DNA from: an uncultured Anaerolineaceae bacterium | Lineage (GTDB): Bacteria > Chloroflexota > Anaerolineae > Anaerolineales > Anaerolineaceae | Assembly: GCA_938020565.1 (NCBI GenBank) | Contig: CALIHP010000046.1 | Coordinates: forward strand, 1-57,672 | DNA: 57,672 nt | Direction of reading: 5' to 3' | In this document: piece after piece, positions 42,216 through 50,207 of the stretch | Layout of the letters: each line of letters opens with the position of its first letter | Position numbering within the stretch: position 1 is the stretch's first letter | Program-made: the position numbers and the translations under genes | Notes under the pieces: generated by a model | Told to the model about the DNA's origin: nothing | Databases searched by the model: none | What the model saw: only the letters and a program-made list of their open reading frames with translations

Positions 42216-43808
42216 ATGGAAAATAATCAACCGTATCGAAACGATAATCCGTCGGCGCAGGGGCAGCCCCGCCCGCCGCGGCAGCAGCAGTCAGGCCCGG
42301 TCCCGAACCCATCGGGCGCGCAGGGATACCGCCCCACCGGAATGCCTCCGGCTCCGTCCGCGTTTGGCGGGAACGATCCCAGACGTCAAAAATCTCCGAA
42401 AGCGAAGAAGCCGCGAAATCCGCGGACGAAGTTTATCGTTTTCGGCGTGCTGACCGTATTGGGGATTATTTTCGGGATTTTCACGTTTCGAACGGTCAAT
42501 CATTATGCGCGGACGTTTTCAATCGTCAAGCTTCCCGGCCTCCCGCTTGTCAACGAATCGGGCGAAGTAACGCTGCAGGACGGAGAAGAGGAGACCGAGA
42601 AAGAATCCGAGATTTCGGTCGCGGATTTAGCCGAGGTGGAACATGAATCCTGGGACGGAAAATCGCGGATTACCTGTCTGGCGATGGGGCTCGATTACCG
42701 CGATTGGGAAGCGAACGAGCGCGCCTCGCGAACTGACTCGATGATGCTGGTGACGTATGATCCGGTGACAGGCCGGGCGGGGATGCTTTCGATTCCGCGC
42801 GATTTATGGGTCTCGATTCCCGGCCATGGCTATCAGCGGATCAACACGGCGTACTACCTCGCCGAGGCGGAAAATCTTCCCGGCGGCGGTCCGCAGCTGG
42901 CGATCGAAACGGTCGAGCTTTTCCTCGGCGTCGATATCCAGTATTACGCGGTAATCAACTTCGAAGGATTCGCCGACTTTATCGACGCGATCGACAAGCT
43001 GGCGATTAACGTCAAGGAAGATATCACGGTTGACCCGATCGGTCCGGCGAATACGGTTACGCTTCACGCCGGCGTTCAGGACCTCGACGGCGCGACGGCG
43101 CTCGCTTACGCGCGCCACCGGTATACACTTGGCGGCGACTTTGAACGGGCGCAGCGGCAGCAGGACGTTTTGTACGCAATCTATGAGCAGCTGATCTGGC
43201 AGCTGCCAAAGCTGCTCGCCAATCCGCAGCAGCTTTACGACGCCGTGACGAAAGCGGTCAAGACGAATTTATCGATCGGCGACATGGTCAAATTAGCCTG
43301 GACGGTAACCGATCTCGAGCCCTGGGAGATTTCGCGCGCCGTGATCGCGCCGCCGTATCAGGTCGAGCTCGAAAAGAGCCCGAACGGCGAGGATATTCTG
43401 GTCCCGATCCCAGATAAGATCCGCGAGTCGCGCGACGCGATTTTCGGGGCGTCGGTCGCGGCGTCCCCAGCGACGATGCTTGGCGAGGGGCAGGACGAAT
43501 CGGTTCTGGTTGCAGCTGAAAAAGCGCGGGTAACGCTCCTGAACGGGGCGAGCGATCCGGCGATCTTCAACCGGACGGTCGCGTACTTCCAGACGTACGG
43601 AATCGAAATCGCGAATCAGGGCCCGGCCCAGAACTCTTACGCGAACGGACTGGAAATTATCACCGGGAAGCCGTTTACCGGAAAATTCCTGCGTTCGGTC
43701 CTGAACGTTCCGATCGAGTTCGTACGGATGAGTTACGACCCGAACAGTTCGATCGATTTTGTCGTCACGATTACGGACGCATGGGCGAATAATAACCCGA
43801 TGCCTTAA
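42216..43808 (+). CDS. LytR-CpsA-Psr (LCP) family glycopolymer ligase
   Basis: 530 residues: disordered Pro/Gln/Arg-rich cytoplasmic N-terminus (1-68), one membrane helix (about 70-90), LCP catalytic domain (about 150-330) with 'GLDYRDWEANERASRTDSMMLV', 'LSIPRDLWVSIPGHGYQRINTAYYLA' and 'LDGATALAYARHRYTLGGDFERAQRQQ' (the Asp/Arg set that binds pyrophosphate), then a LytR_C domain (about 425-520). Such proteins attach polymers from lipid carriers to peptidoglycan. Together with MurA and VanW this argues for a peptidoglycan-containing envelope. Confidence 0.92.
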   Translation: MENNQPYRNDNPSAQGQPRPPRQQQSGPVPNPSGAQGYRPTGMPPAPSAFGGNDPRRQKSPKAKKPRNPRTKFIVFGVLTVLGIIFGIFTFRTVNHYARTFSIVKLPGLPLVNESGEVTLQDGEEETEKESEISVADLAEVEHESWDGKSRITCLAMGLDYRDWEANERASRTDSMMLVTYDPVTGRAGMLSIPRDLWVSIPGHGYQRINTAYYLAEAENLPGGGPQLAIETVELFLGVDIQYYAVINFEGFADFIDAIDKLAINVKEDITVDPIGPANTVTLHAGVQDLDGATALAYARHRYTLGGDFERAQRQQDVLYAIYEQLIWQLPKLLANPQQLYDAVTKAVKTNLSIGDMVKLAWTVTDLEPWEISRAVIAPPYQVELEKSPNGEDILVPIPDKIRESRDAIFGASVAASPATMLGEGQDESVLVAAEKARVTLLNGASDPAIFNRTVAYFQTYGIEIANQGPAQNSYANGLEIITGKPFTGKFLRSVLNVPIEFVRMSYDPNSSIDFVVTITDAWANNNPMP

Positions 43809-43822
43809 TCCGGAAAGACAGG

Positions 43823-43852
43823 CGGGAAGGAGAATCACTTCTTCCCGTTTTT
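43823..43852 (+). terminator. Terminator after the LCP gene
   Basis: CGGGAAG pairs with CTTCCCG around an 11-base loop, then TTTTT. Confidence 0.88.
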
Positions 43853-43957
43853 CTTTGAGCGTTCGCCGCGCGGGAAAAAAGCCGCAGGGCGGACGGAAAC
43901 CTATCTGACAGCTCGGGATTTTCCCGAAGAATGATTCATCTTATAAGTGAGGGTTAT

Positions 43958-45532
43958 ATGGAAAAACCTTTGGTTTTAGTCGTTATGGACGGCGTCGGTT
44001 TCGGAAAGGACGAAGCCGGGGACTGCGTTCGCAAGGCGCACACGCCGCATCTGGATTGGTTGCTGCAAAATTGTCCGAACGTGCGTCTGAAGGCGCATGG
44101 GACGGCGGTCGGGTTGCCGTCGGACGACGATATGGGCAACAGCGAAGTCGGGCACAACGCGATCGGCTGCGGTCAGATATATTCGCAGGGGGCGAAGCTC
44201 GTTAATGAAAGTATTGCCAGCGGGAAGATGTTTGAGTCAGAAGTCTGGCGCGAACTCGTTGACAACGTCAGGAAGCACGGTACGACGCTGCATCTGATCG
44301 GGCTGTTTTCGGACGGCAACGTACATTCGCATATCAACCATGTCAAAGCGATGATCGAGCACGCGAAAAAGGACGGGGTCGCGAAAGTCCGGCTGCATAT
44401 TCTTCTCGACGGACGCGACGTTCCGCCGACGTCGGCGCTGACCTACGTTGAGGATATCGAGCGCTTCTTCGCCGGGCTGAACGACGCTTCGTTTGACGCG
44501 CGGATCGCTTCCGGCGGCGGGCGGATGTATATTACGATGGACCGGTATCAGGCGGACTGGCCGATGGTCAAGCGCGGCTGGGATACGCATGTTCACGGGG
44601 AGGGACGGAAATTCGCTTCGGCGACCGAAGCGATTCAGACGTACCGCTCCGAAATCGATCCGTTGATCGATCAGGACATGCACGAGTTCGTTATCGTCGA
44701 AAACGGGAAGCCGGTCGGGACGATCGAGGATAACGACAGCGTCATTTTCTTCAATTTCCGCGGGGACCGCGCGATCGAATTGAGCATGGCGTTCGACTAT
44801 GACGCGTTCGATAAATTCGATCGCGGCCGGCGTCCGAAGGTTCTGTACGCCGGAATGCTCCAGTATGACGGCGACCTGAAGCTTCCGGACCGATATCTCG
44901 TTAATCCCCCGTCGATCTCGAATACGCTGACCGAGTTCCTCGTCGGAAAGGGCGTCAACGAATTCGCGATTTCCGAAACGCAGAAATACGGACACGTGAC
45001 GTATTTCTGGAATGGGAATCGGAGCGGGAAGGTCTCGGAAGAACTCGAGACGTACGTCGAAATTCCGTCGGATAACGTTCCGTTCGACCAACGGCCCTGG
45101 ATGAAATCGGCGGAGATTACCGATCGAATGATTGAGGCGATCAGGTCCGGGAAGTACGGCTTCTTGCGGCTGAATTATCCGAACGGCGACATGGTTGGGC
45201 ATACCGGCGTTATGGAATCGACGATCATCGGCGTCGAGTCGGTCGATCTGGGACTGAAACGACTGATGGAGCTGATGGATTCGGTTGATTTCACGCTGGT
45301 CGTGACCGCCGATCATGGCAACGCTGATGACATGTTGAGGAAGAAGAAGGACGGTGGGTACGAGCCGAAAACGTCGCATTCGCTCAACCCGGTTCCATTT
45401 ATTATTTACGACCGGACGCGGAAGGTCGAGTTCGCCGACGGGCAGTATGGTCTGGCGAATATTGCCGCGACGGTCGTCGAGCTGATGGGCTTCGAGCCGA
45501 TGAAGGTCTGGGAAAGATCGATGCTGAAGTAG
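43958..45532 (+). CDS. gpmI: 2,3-bisphosphoglycerate-independent phosphoglycerate mutase
   Basis: 524 residues from ATG 43958 (GAGGG upstream), alkaline-phosphatase superfamily. 'VVMDGVGFG' has the first metal Asp; the phosphoserine is in DMGNSEVGHNAIG; 'HSHINH', 'LLDGRDVPPTSA', 'FFNFRGDRA', 'DMVGHTG' and 'TADHGNADDM' supply remaining metal and substrate residues. Interconverts 3- and 2-phosphoglycerate in glycolysis using two manganese ions. Confidence 0.95.
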   Translation: MEKPLVLVVMDGVGFGKDEAGDCVRKAHTPHLDWLLQNCPNVRLKAHGTAVGLPSDDDMGNSEVGHNAIGCGQIYSQGAKLVNESIASGKMFESEVWRELVDNVRKHGTTLHLIGLFSDGNVHSHINHVKAMIEHAKKDGVAKVRLHILLDGRDVPPTSALTYVEDIERFFAGLNDASFDARIASGGGRMYITMDRYQADWPMVKRGWDTHVHGEGRKFASATEAIQTYRSEIDPLIDQDMHEFVIVENGKPVGTIEDNDSVIFFNFRGDRAIELSMAFDYDAFDKFDRGRRPKVLYAGMLQYDGDLKLPDRYLVNPPSISNTLTEFLVGKGVNEFAISETQKYGHVTYFWNGNRSGKVSEELETYVEIPSDNVPFDQRPWMKSAEITDRMIEAIRSGKYGFLRLNYPNGDMVGHTGVMESTIIGVESVDLGLKRLMELMDSVDFTLVVTADHGNADDMLRKKKDGGYEPKTSHSLNPVPFIIYDRTRKVEFADGQYGLANIAATVVELMGFEPMKVWERSMLK

Positions 45533-45562
45533 TCTGGCGGATTGAGAAACCTGAAACGAGGA

Positions 45563-45594
45563 AAGCGGGTCGGGAAGCTGACGCCCGCTTTTTT
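45563..45594 (+). terminator. Terminator after gpmI
   Basis: AAGCGGG pairs with CCCGCTT around a 14-base loop, then TTTT. Confidence 0.85.
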
Positions 45595-45622
45595 CGAATC
45601 AAGGGCAAGGGAGGTTCTGTTT

Positions 45623-46369
45623 ATGGTTAAGGTTACGGTTTTGGGATCGAACGGCTGGTACGATGATGCGAACGGAATGACGACCAGCGTTCTCGTTCAG
45701 ACGGAGAACGAAACGATTCTCCTTGACGCCGGATCGGGGCTGACGCGGGCGCGTTCGCTCGTCGATTTCCGGAAGCCGGCGTTTCTCTTCCTGACGCATT
45801 TGCATCTGGATCATATCAGCGGGCTGCATACGATGGGGCTGTTCCCGTTTGAGGCAGGGCTGACGATCGTCGCGCCGCTTGGCGGGAAGGCGGATCTGGC
45901 GGCGATCCTGCGCCCGCCGTTCATGTCGCCGTTGGAGAAGGCTCCGTTTACGAGCCGGATCGTGGAAGCCGAGACGCTTCCGGGCGGGTCGCTCCCGTTT
46001 CGGGCGGAGGCTCTCCCGCTGGTTCATGCGGTCCCGTCGACGGGATACCGACTGGAAGTCGAGGGACGGGTGATCGCGTTCGTTTTAGATACGGCGCGTT
46101 GTGAAAACGCGGAACGGCTGGCGAAGGATGCCGCCCTGTTGATCACGGAGGCGGGGTTCTTTCCTGGGGAAACGGGACCGGCGGGGCATCTCGATCCGGA
46201 GGGCGCGGCGCGGCTGTCGCTGGCGGCGAACGCTGAACGGACGCTCCTGATTCATTTCGGCGCGGCGGCGTATACGGACATGGGGACGCGGCTGCGCGCG
46301 GTTCAGGAGGCCCGGGAGATTTTCCCGAACCTGATCACGGGGACGGATTGGGCTGAGCTGCTGCTGTAA
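45623..46369 (+). CDS. Metallo-beta-lactamase-fold hydrolase (RNase Z / phosphodiesterase-like)
   Basis: 248 residues from ATG 45623 (GGGAGG eight bases upstream). 'VLGSNGWYDDANGMTTSVLVQTENETILLDAGSGL' is the family start; THLHLDHISG (about 73-82) is the HxHxDH metal motif; 'HAVPSTGYRLEVEGRVIAFVLDTA' and 'LLIHFGA' give later metal ligands. Closest in style to RNase Z-like and cyclic phosphodiesterase proteins; substrate unknown. Its last 20 codons recur, slightly changed, at 47501-47580 on the far side of a small inserted segment. Confidence 0.85.
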   Translation: MVKVTVLGSNGWYDDANGMTTSVLVQTENETILLDAGSGLTRARSLVDFRKPAFLFLTHLHLDHISGLHTMGLFPFEAGLTIVAPLGGKADLAAILRPPFMSPLEKAPFTSRIVEAETLPGGSLPFRAEALPLVHAVPSTGYRLEVEGRVIAFVLDTARCENAERLAKDAALLITEAGFFPGETGPAGHLDPEGAARLSLAANAERTLLIHFGAAAYTDMGTRLRAVQEAREIFPNLITGTDWAELLL

Positions 46370-46390
46370 CGAAGAATCTGGGGAAGGACG
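46310..46390 (+). repeat. Imperfect 81-bp direct repeat, left copy (3' end of MBL gene)
   Basis: Covers the last 20 codons of the MBL-fold gene, its TAA and the following GGGGAAGGACG. Pairs with 47501-47580. Over the first 60 bases I count 7 mismatches, mostly synonymous. Confidence 0.85.
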
Positions 46391-46450
46391 AAGTAAAAAA
46401 GACGATCAGGGCAGATCGAGCTGCCTCGGTATGGTTCCGATCGCCTTTTT
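46391..46450 (+). terminator. Probable terminator after the MBL-fold gene
   Basis: GGCAG/CTGCC inner stem and GACGATC/GATCGCC outer stem (imperfect), followed by five T; A-run on the other side makes it possibly bidirectional. Confidence 0.55.
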
Positions 46451-46525
46451 CCCGGGCCGAATTTGTTCAGTCGATTCAGACCGCAAAGGGTTTTATCAGG
46501 CTCATCCATAATATACGTTTCGAAA

Positions 46526-47114
46526 TCAGGTCTTATCCCGATTTTTCCCGTTTCTATCGGAAGAAAAAATTCGCGATCGAAAAATAAAATTCGCGATTAA
46601 AACCGCTAACCCGATCATCGCGGAATAAAATGCCTCGACAGTTTTATCCTTCCAGATTAAAAAAGCGATAAAACTGAGAAATGCCAAAACAATGATGAAA
46701 GCGAATATAAGACCCCGATTCGCTAACCAACGATCGGTCTCTTGCTCTTTCTCGCCTAATTTTAGATTCCGTTCGTTGACTTTCTATCTGGGATTCTACC
46801 AGCAGCTTCTCCATTGCGTGACGATGTTGTTGTTCGTTCTCAGCTAGGCGAAGAATCCGTTCCGGGGCGGTAGGTTCTACCTCTTTATAGCCTGCCAGCC
46901 AGTCAGGCGGCGGAACCGGGCTTTTGATTAGCTGTCTGGATACTGATAAGGTCCTGATAACCTGTTCAATCTTCTGGTTTTTGCTTTCGGTCGGAATATC
47001 CAGATCATCAACAATTGCTTCTGCGAGTTGACTTAGCTCTGTATCCGAATCGAAGATCCTGTTTTGGCTATCAATTTCTTTATTCTCTAAGCTGATATCG
47101 TCGGGATTGCTCAT
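46526..47114 (-). pseudogene. DUF2335 membrane protein, frameshifted
   Basis: Starts at ATG 47114 and reads a hydrophilic N-terminus ending in 'PERILRLAENEQQHRHAMEKLLVESQIES', the DUF2335 signature. In the same frame it then becomes non-membrane nonsense and stops at 46644. In the neighbouring frame, from about 46777, it continues as 'LGEKEQETDRWLANRGLIFAF' and two membrane helices (FIIVLAFLSFIAFLIW; AMIGLAVLIANFIF) to TGA at 46526. One extra base near 46775-46780 explains the break. Either a real inactivation or a sequencing error. DUF2335 genes are common accessory genes of unknown function. The coding is distinctly A+T-richer than its neighbours. Confidence 0.82.
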
Positions 47115-47115
47115 T

Positions 47116-47340
47116 TTATTTAACTTCAGCCTTGGATTTCTCTGCGGCCCTGATTAAATCGAATCCCACGTTTCCCCAGTCATTTCTTAATTTCGCCGCG
47201 TCGTCTGCGAACGTTTTGAGCCGAATCTCAGGTTTCCGGGTAAATCTCCCCTGATATCTCCTGTAAAGTTTACCTGTCGGCGAGAGTATTCTGTCGAATC
47301 CTTTAAGTAAATAATTTTCACGACTGATTTTAATATTCAT
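47116..47340 (-). CDS. Small basic protein paired with the DUF2335 gene
   Basis: 74 residues, start ATG 47340, ending one base before the DUF2335 start, so the two are coupled. Basic and probably helical (RENYLLKGFDRILSPTGKLYRRYQGRF); no recognised motif. A GGTGAGC site precedes the ATG. Size and position upstream of a small membrane protein suggest an accessory two-gene module; a toxin-antitoxin pair is only one possibility. Confidence 0.6.
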   Translation of the reverse strand: MNIKISRENYLLKGFDRILSPTGKLYRRYQGRFTRKPEIRLKTFADDAAKLRNDWGNVGFDLIRAAEKSKAEVK

Positions 47341-47500
47341 AGCTCACCTTTTATTCCCAGCTACCTTTATTTTATCGTTTGGGTGCTGAAAAATCAATAG
47401 GCGTCTTACCTGACCCAAACCGTGCGCGTCACCGGTAAAGGGCAGCACCGCTTTATCGACTGTTGCCGTCTCTTAAGAGCATAAATGAAAAAGGGGCAAC
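47341..47500. other. Non-coding right part of the inserted segment
   Basis: A+T-rich directly behind the small ORF's promoter side (ATTTTATCG region), then GC-rich. GTTGCC (47463) can pair with GGCAAC (47495) across about 26 bases. No gene seen; it ends at the right repeat. Confidence 0.4.
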
Positions 47501-47580
47501 GCCCGGAAAATTTTCCCGAACCTGATTACAGGGACGGATTGGGCTGAGGTCCTGCTGTAGCGGATGTGCGGGGAAGGACG
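47501..47580 (+). repeat. Imperfect direct repeat, right copy (orphan 3' end of an MBL gene)
   Basis: Encodes KIFPNLITGTDWAEVLL-stop in frame, against EIFPNLITGTDWAELLL-stop in the left copy. Differences are ATC/ATT, ACG/ACA, CTG/GTC, TAA/TAG, so this end came from a diverged but functional homologue. It runs straight into the hairpin that separates it from the NBR1-Ig gene. Confidence 0.85.
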
Positions 47581-47604
47581 GAGCTTGCCAGGCCGTCCTT
47601 CCCC
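47570..47604. terminator. Perfect 12-bp hairpin between MBL end and NBR1-Ig lipoprotein gene
   Basis: GGGGAAGGACGG pairs with CCGTCCTTCCCC around an 11-base loop. No clean T-tract on either side; likely the original convergent-gene terminator, of which the left repeat retains only the first half. Confidence 0.7.
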
Positions 47605-47621
47605 TATATAAACCCCGCGTT

Positions 47622-48656
47622 TTAACGAACGTTGACGCGGAAAGTGAATTGGCAGTTGATCACGTTATTCTGGACGATTCCCCAGGTCATCGTGAAAAGT
47701 CCGCCGGTATTCGGCGTGATCCCTTCGAACGAGATGGTGAGCGTCTGCCCCGGGGCGATCGTTGTCGGGATGTCCTGCGCCGTGAGCGCCGGGTTCCGGA
47801 GCATGTTGTTGCCTTCGATCAGCGCAAGGTCATAATTCGCCGTGTCCCAGGCTACGGCGCTGTCGTTCCGGACCGTTACGGAAAACGTCAGCGGGGCGCT
47901 CGGGCCGAAGGTCTCCGATCCGTTCGGCGAAATACTCTGCACCGTGCAGGTCCCGCCGCCGGAGGAAACGGAACCGGTCGGCGCGGGGTTCCCGGCCGCG
48001 CCGCTGACGACGATTTTGACCCAGATCGGGGTCGTCTGCGCGCTGGTTCCGAAGAGGGCCCCCGACGCGTTGCGCATCAGCCAGTTCCCCTGGAACTCGC
48101 CGTTGGCGTTGGGCGCGCGCATGTCGACCGCGACGTCGACGGTCTGGCCCGGTCCGACCGTCGACGGAATCTGCACGGCGGCCGGCGCGCCCATCTGCTC
48201 ACCGCTGTAGAATACGAACTGGTACGCGGTTGTCCAGGTGCAGCTGCCGCTGTTCTGGATCCGCCAGATTTTCTGGAAAGTCTGGTTCGGCTGCATCGCG
48301 GTCTTATCGGGAATCGAAACGTCGGATACGAACGCGAACCGGTCGCAGGCGGTCTGCGCTGGGGGGGCGTAGGAACCGCCGCTGGGCTGGGCCGCGACGG
48401 GGAGGGTCGGGATCGCGGTCGGAAGCGCGGGGATCGTCGGCGGGACTGCGATGATCTGGCTGGTCGGGGTCGCCTGTGGGAGGACGGCGATCTGGGTTGT
48501 TGCCGGCTTGTCTTGCGCGACGATTGCGTCGACGGTTTCGGCCGCCCATTTTTGAATCTGCTCCGCCGAAATTGTCGGTTCCGGAGCGCTTTTTCCGCCG
48601 CAGGCGGTCAAAAGGAGGACGCTGAGGAAAAGAAGAAGCGCGTATTTAAGTTTCAT
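47622..48656 (-). CDS. Lipoprotein with NBR1-type Ig-like domains
   Basis: 344 residues. Lipobox LLLTACGG, a long Thr/Pro/Gln/Ala linker (about 45-100), then an Ig-like domain from NBR1: 'CDRFAFVSDVSIPDKTAMQPNQTFQKIWRIQNSGSCTWTTAYQFVFYSGEQMG' through 'GEFQGNWLMRNASGALFG' (about 105-210), and a second, related domain ('VTVRNDSAVAWDTANYDLALI') to the end. Such proteins are exported and probably mediate surface binding; they are especially frequent in Anaerolineae-type genomes. No catalytic motif. Confidence 0.87.
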   Translation of the reverse strand: MKLKYALLLFLSVLLLTACGGKSAPEPTISAEQIQKWAAETVDAIVAQDKPATTQIAVLPQATPTSQIIAVPPTIPALPTAIPTLPVAAQPSGGSYAPPAQTACDRFAFVSDVSIPDKTAMQPNQTFQKIWRIQNSGSCTWTTAYQFVFYSGEQMGAPAAVQIPSTVGPGQTVDVAVDMRAPNANGEFQGNWLMRNASGALFGTSAQTTPIWVKIVVSGAAGNPAPTGSVSSGGGTCTVQSISPNGSETFGPSAPLTFSVTVRNDSAVAWDTANYDLALIEGNNMLRNPALTAQDIPTTIAPGQTLTISFEGITPNTGGLFTMTWGIVQNNVINCQFTFRVNVR

Positions 48657-48818
48657 GAGATCAGGCTCCTGTCAACGGTTCATACTGAATTCGATTTATT
48701 CATTATACGCTTGAAAAGGCGAAAAAGTTCCGGAAAGGGGCGCGCGCGAAGGAGATTCCTGCTTATAATTAGACAAGTTAAAGTATGGGTCATTTTTTTA
48801 GAAGCGAGGTTCATGCGC

Positions 48819-50207
48819 ATGCGAAAGAATAAAACGATTCGCACGACGTTAGAGAATGGGTTAACCGTTGTTTTACGCGAGGTTCATTCCGCCCCGATCG
48901 TCAGTCTCTGGGTCTGGTACCGCGTCGGGTCCAGAAACGAAACGGCGGGGTTCACCGGCGTTTCGCATTGGGTTGAGCACATGCAGTTTAAAGGTACCGC
49001 GAAGTATGGCCCGGGGGAGGCTGACCGCGCGGTCAGCCGCGTCGGCGGGGTCTGGAACGCGATGACGTCGGAGGATTGGACGACGTATTATGAAACGGTT
49101 CCGGACGGGGAAATTGACCTGGTCCTGGACCTGGAAGCGGACCGGATGGTCGGGAGTTTATTCCTGCCTGAGGAAGTCGATTCGGAACGCACGGTTATTT
49201 TATCGGAGCGGGAAGGGCTTGAAAACGATCCGATGTTTAAGCTGGACGACGCGGTCAAGCGGGCTGCGTTCGACGTTCATCCGTACCGAAACGAGATCAT
49301 CGGCGAGACGGCGGACCTGAACGCGATGGGGCGCGACGATCTTTACCGGTATTACCGGAATCATTACGCGCCGAACAACGCGGTTCTGACGATGGCTGGG
49401 AATTTTGACGCGGACGAAACGCTCGAAAAGATCCGGGCGCGATTCGGACCGATTCCGCGCGCGGAAACGGATCCCTGCGCCGTGATCGGGGAAGGAGAAA
49501 TCCCTGAGGCGCGGTCGGTCGAGGTCAGCGGTCCGGGCCAGCTGGCGTACGTTCAGCTGGCCTGGCGGGCGCCGTCGGCGCGGGACGACGCGTTTTTCGT
49601 CCTGGCGGTCCTGACGTCGATTCTCGCCGGCCCGGCGAGCCTGAATCAGTTCGGCGGGGGCGGGACCGGCAACCGCATGAGCCGGCTTTACCGCGCGCTG
49701 GTCGAAACAGGGCTCGCGGTCGGAATCGCGGGCGATTTTTCGGCTTCGATCGATCCCGGCCTGTATTCGATTACGCTGGTCCTGAACAGCGGCGTGGCCC
49801 CCGAAGAAGCGGTCGCGGCCGTCGACCGCGAAATTGAACGGATCCACCGCGGCGAAATCAGCGCGGAAGAAGTCGCGAAGGCCGCGAGGCAGGCGCGCGC
49901 GATGTTTATTTTTGGCAGCGAGGATATTACAAATATTGCGTTCTGGCTGGGGTATTCGGAGATGTTCGCGGACGGTTCCTGGTTCGATTCTTATGTCGAT
50001 CGCGTCGCCGCGGTGACCGCGTCCGACGTTATCGATTACGCGAAGCGCTGTCTCCGGACGGATAACCGTGTCGTCGGATTGTACGATCCGCAGGACGCCG
50101 ATTTTTCCGGCGCGGAGTTCAGCGGCGAAACCGGACCGGAAGGGGCAGAGCCGGATCAGGACGGCGGCGGGGAGGAAAAAAATACGAAAATTGGAGGCGC
50201 GCAATGA
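48819..50207 (+). CDS. M16-family zinc peptidase, catalytic subunit
   Basis: 462 residues (ATG 48819; ATG 48813 also possible), with GAGG upstream and TATAAT at about 48764-48769. Inverted zinc motif HWVEH near residue 50 (HxxEH, in GVSHWVEHMQFKGT) and the distant Glu in the helix about 75 residues on. Then the R/Y-containing C-terminal domain ('GNRMSRLYRALVETGLA'). Degrades peptides as a clamshell with a second subunit. An open frame running in from 47649 is antisense to the preceding gene and not part of this protein. Confidence 0.92.
   Translation: MRKNKTIRTTLENGLTVVLREVHSAPIVSLWVWYRVGSRNETAGFTGVSHWVEHMQFKGTAKYGPGEADRAVSRVGGVWNAMTSEDWTTYYETVPDGEIDLVLDLEADRMVGSLFLPEEVDSERTVILSEREGLENDPMFKLDDAVKRAAFDVHPYRNEIIGETADLNAMGRDDLYRYYRNHYAPNNAVLTMAGNFDADETLEKIRARFGPIPRAETDPCAVIGEGEIPEARSVEVSGPGQLAYVQLAWRAPSARDDAFFVLAVLTSILAGPASLNQFGGGGTGNRMSRLYRALVETGLAVGIAGDFSASIDPGLYSITLVLNSGVAPEEAVAAVDREIERIHRGEISAEEVAKAARQARAMFIFGSEDITNIAFWLGYSEMFADGSWFDSYVDRVAAVTASDVIDYAKRCLRTDNRVVGLYDPQDADFSGAEFSGETGPEGAEPDQDGGGEEKNTKIGGAQ

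Noticed and set aside
47116..47340. Toxin-antitoxin pair with the DUF2335 gene
   Set aside because: Neither protein shows a toxin or DNA-binding antitoxin motif; the gene pair is only small and adjacent.
47649..48818. Very long plus-strand open frame running into the M16 gene
   Set aside because: It is antisense to the NBR1-Ig lipoprotein gene, has Arg/Gly/Asp-rich low-sense translation, and the M16 protein has a normal start with ribosome site at 48813-48819.
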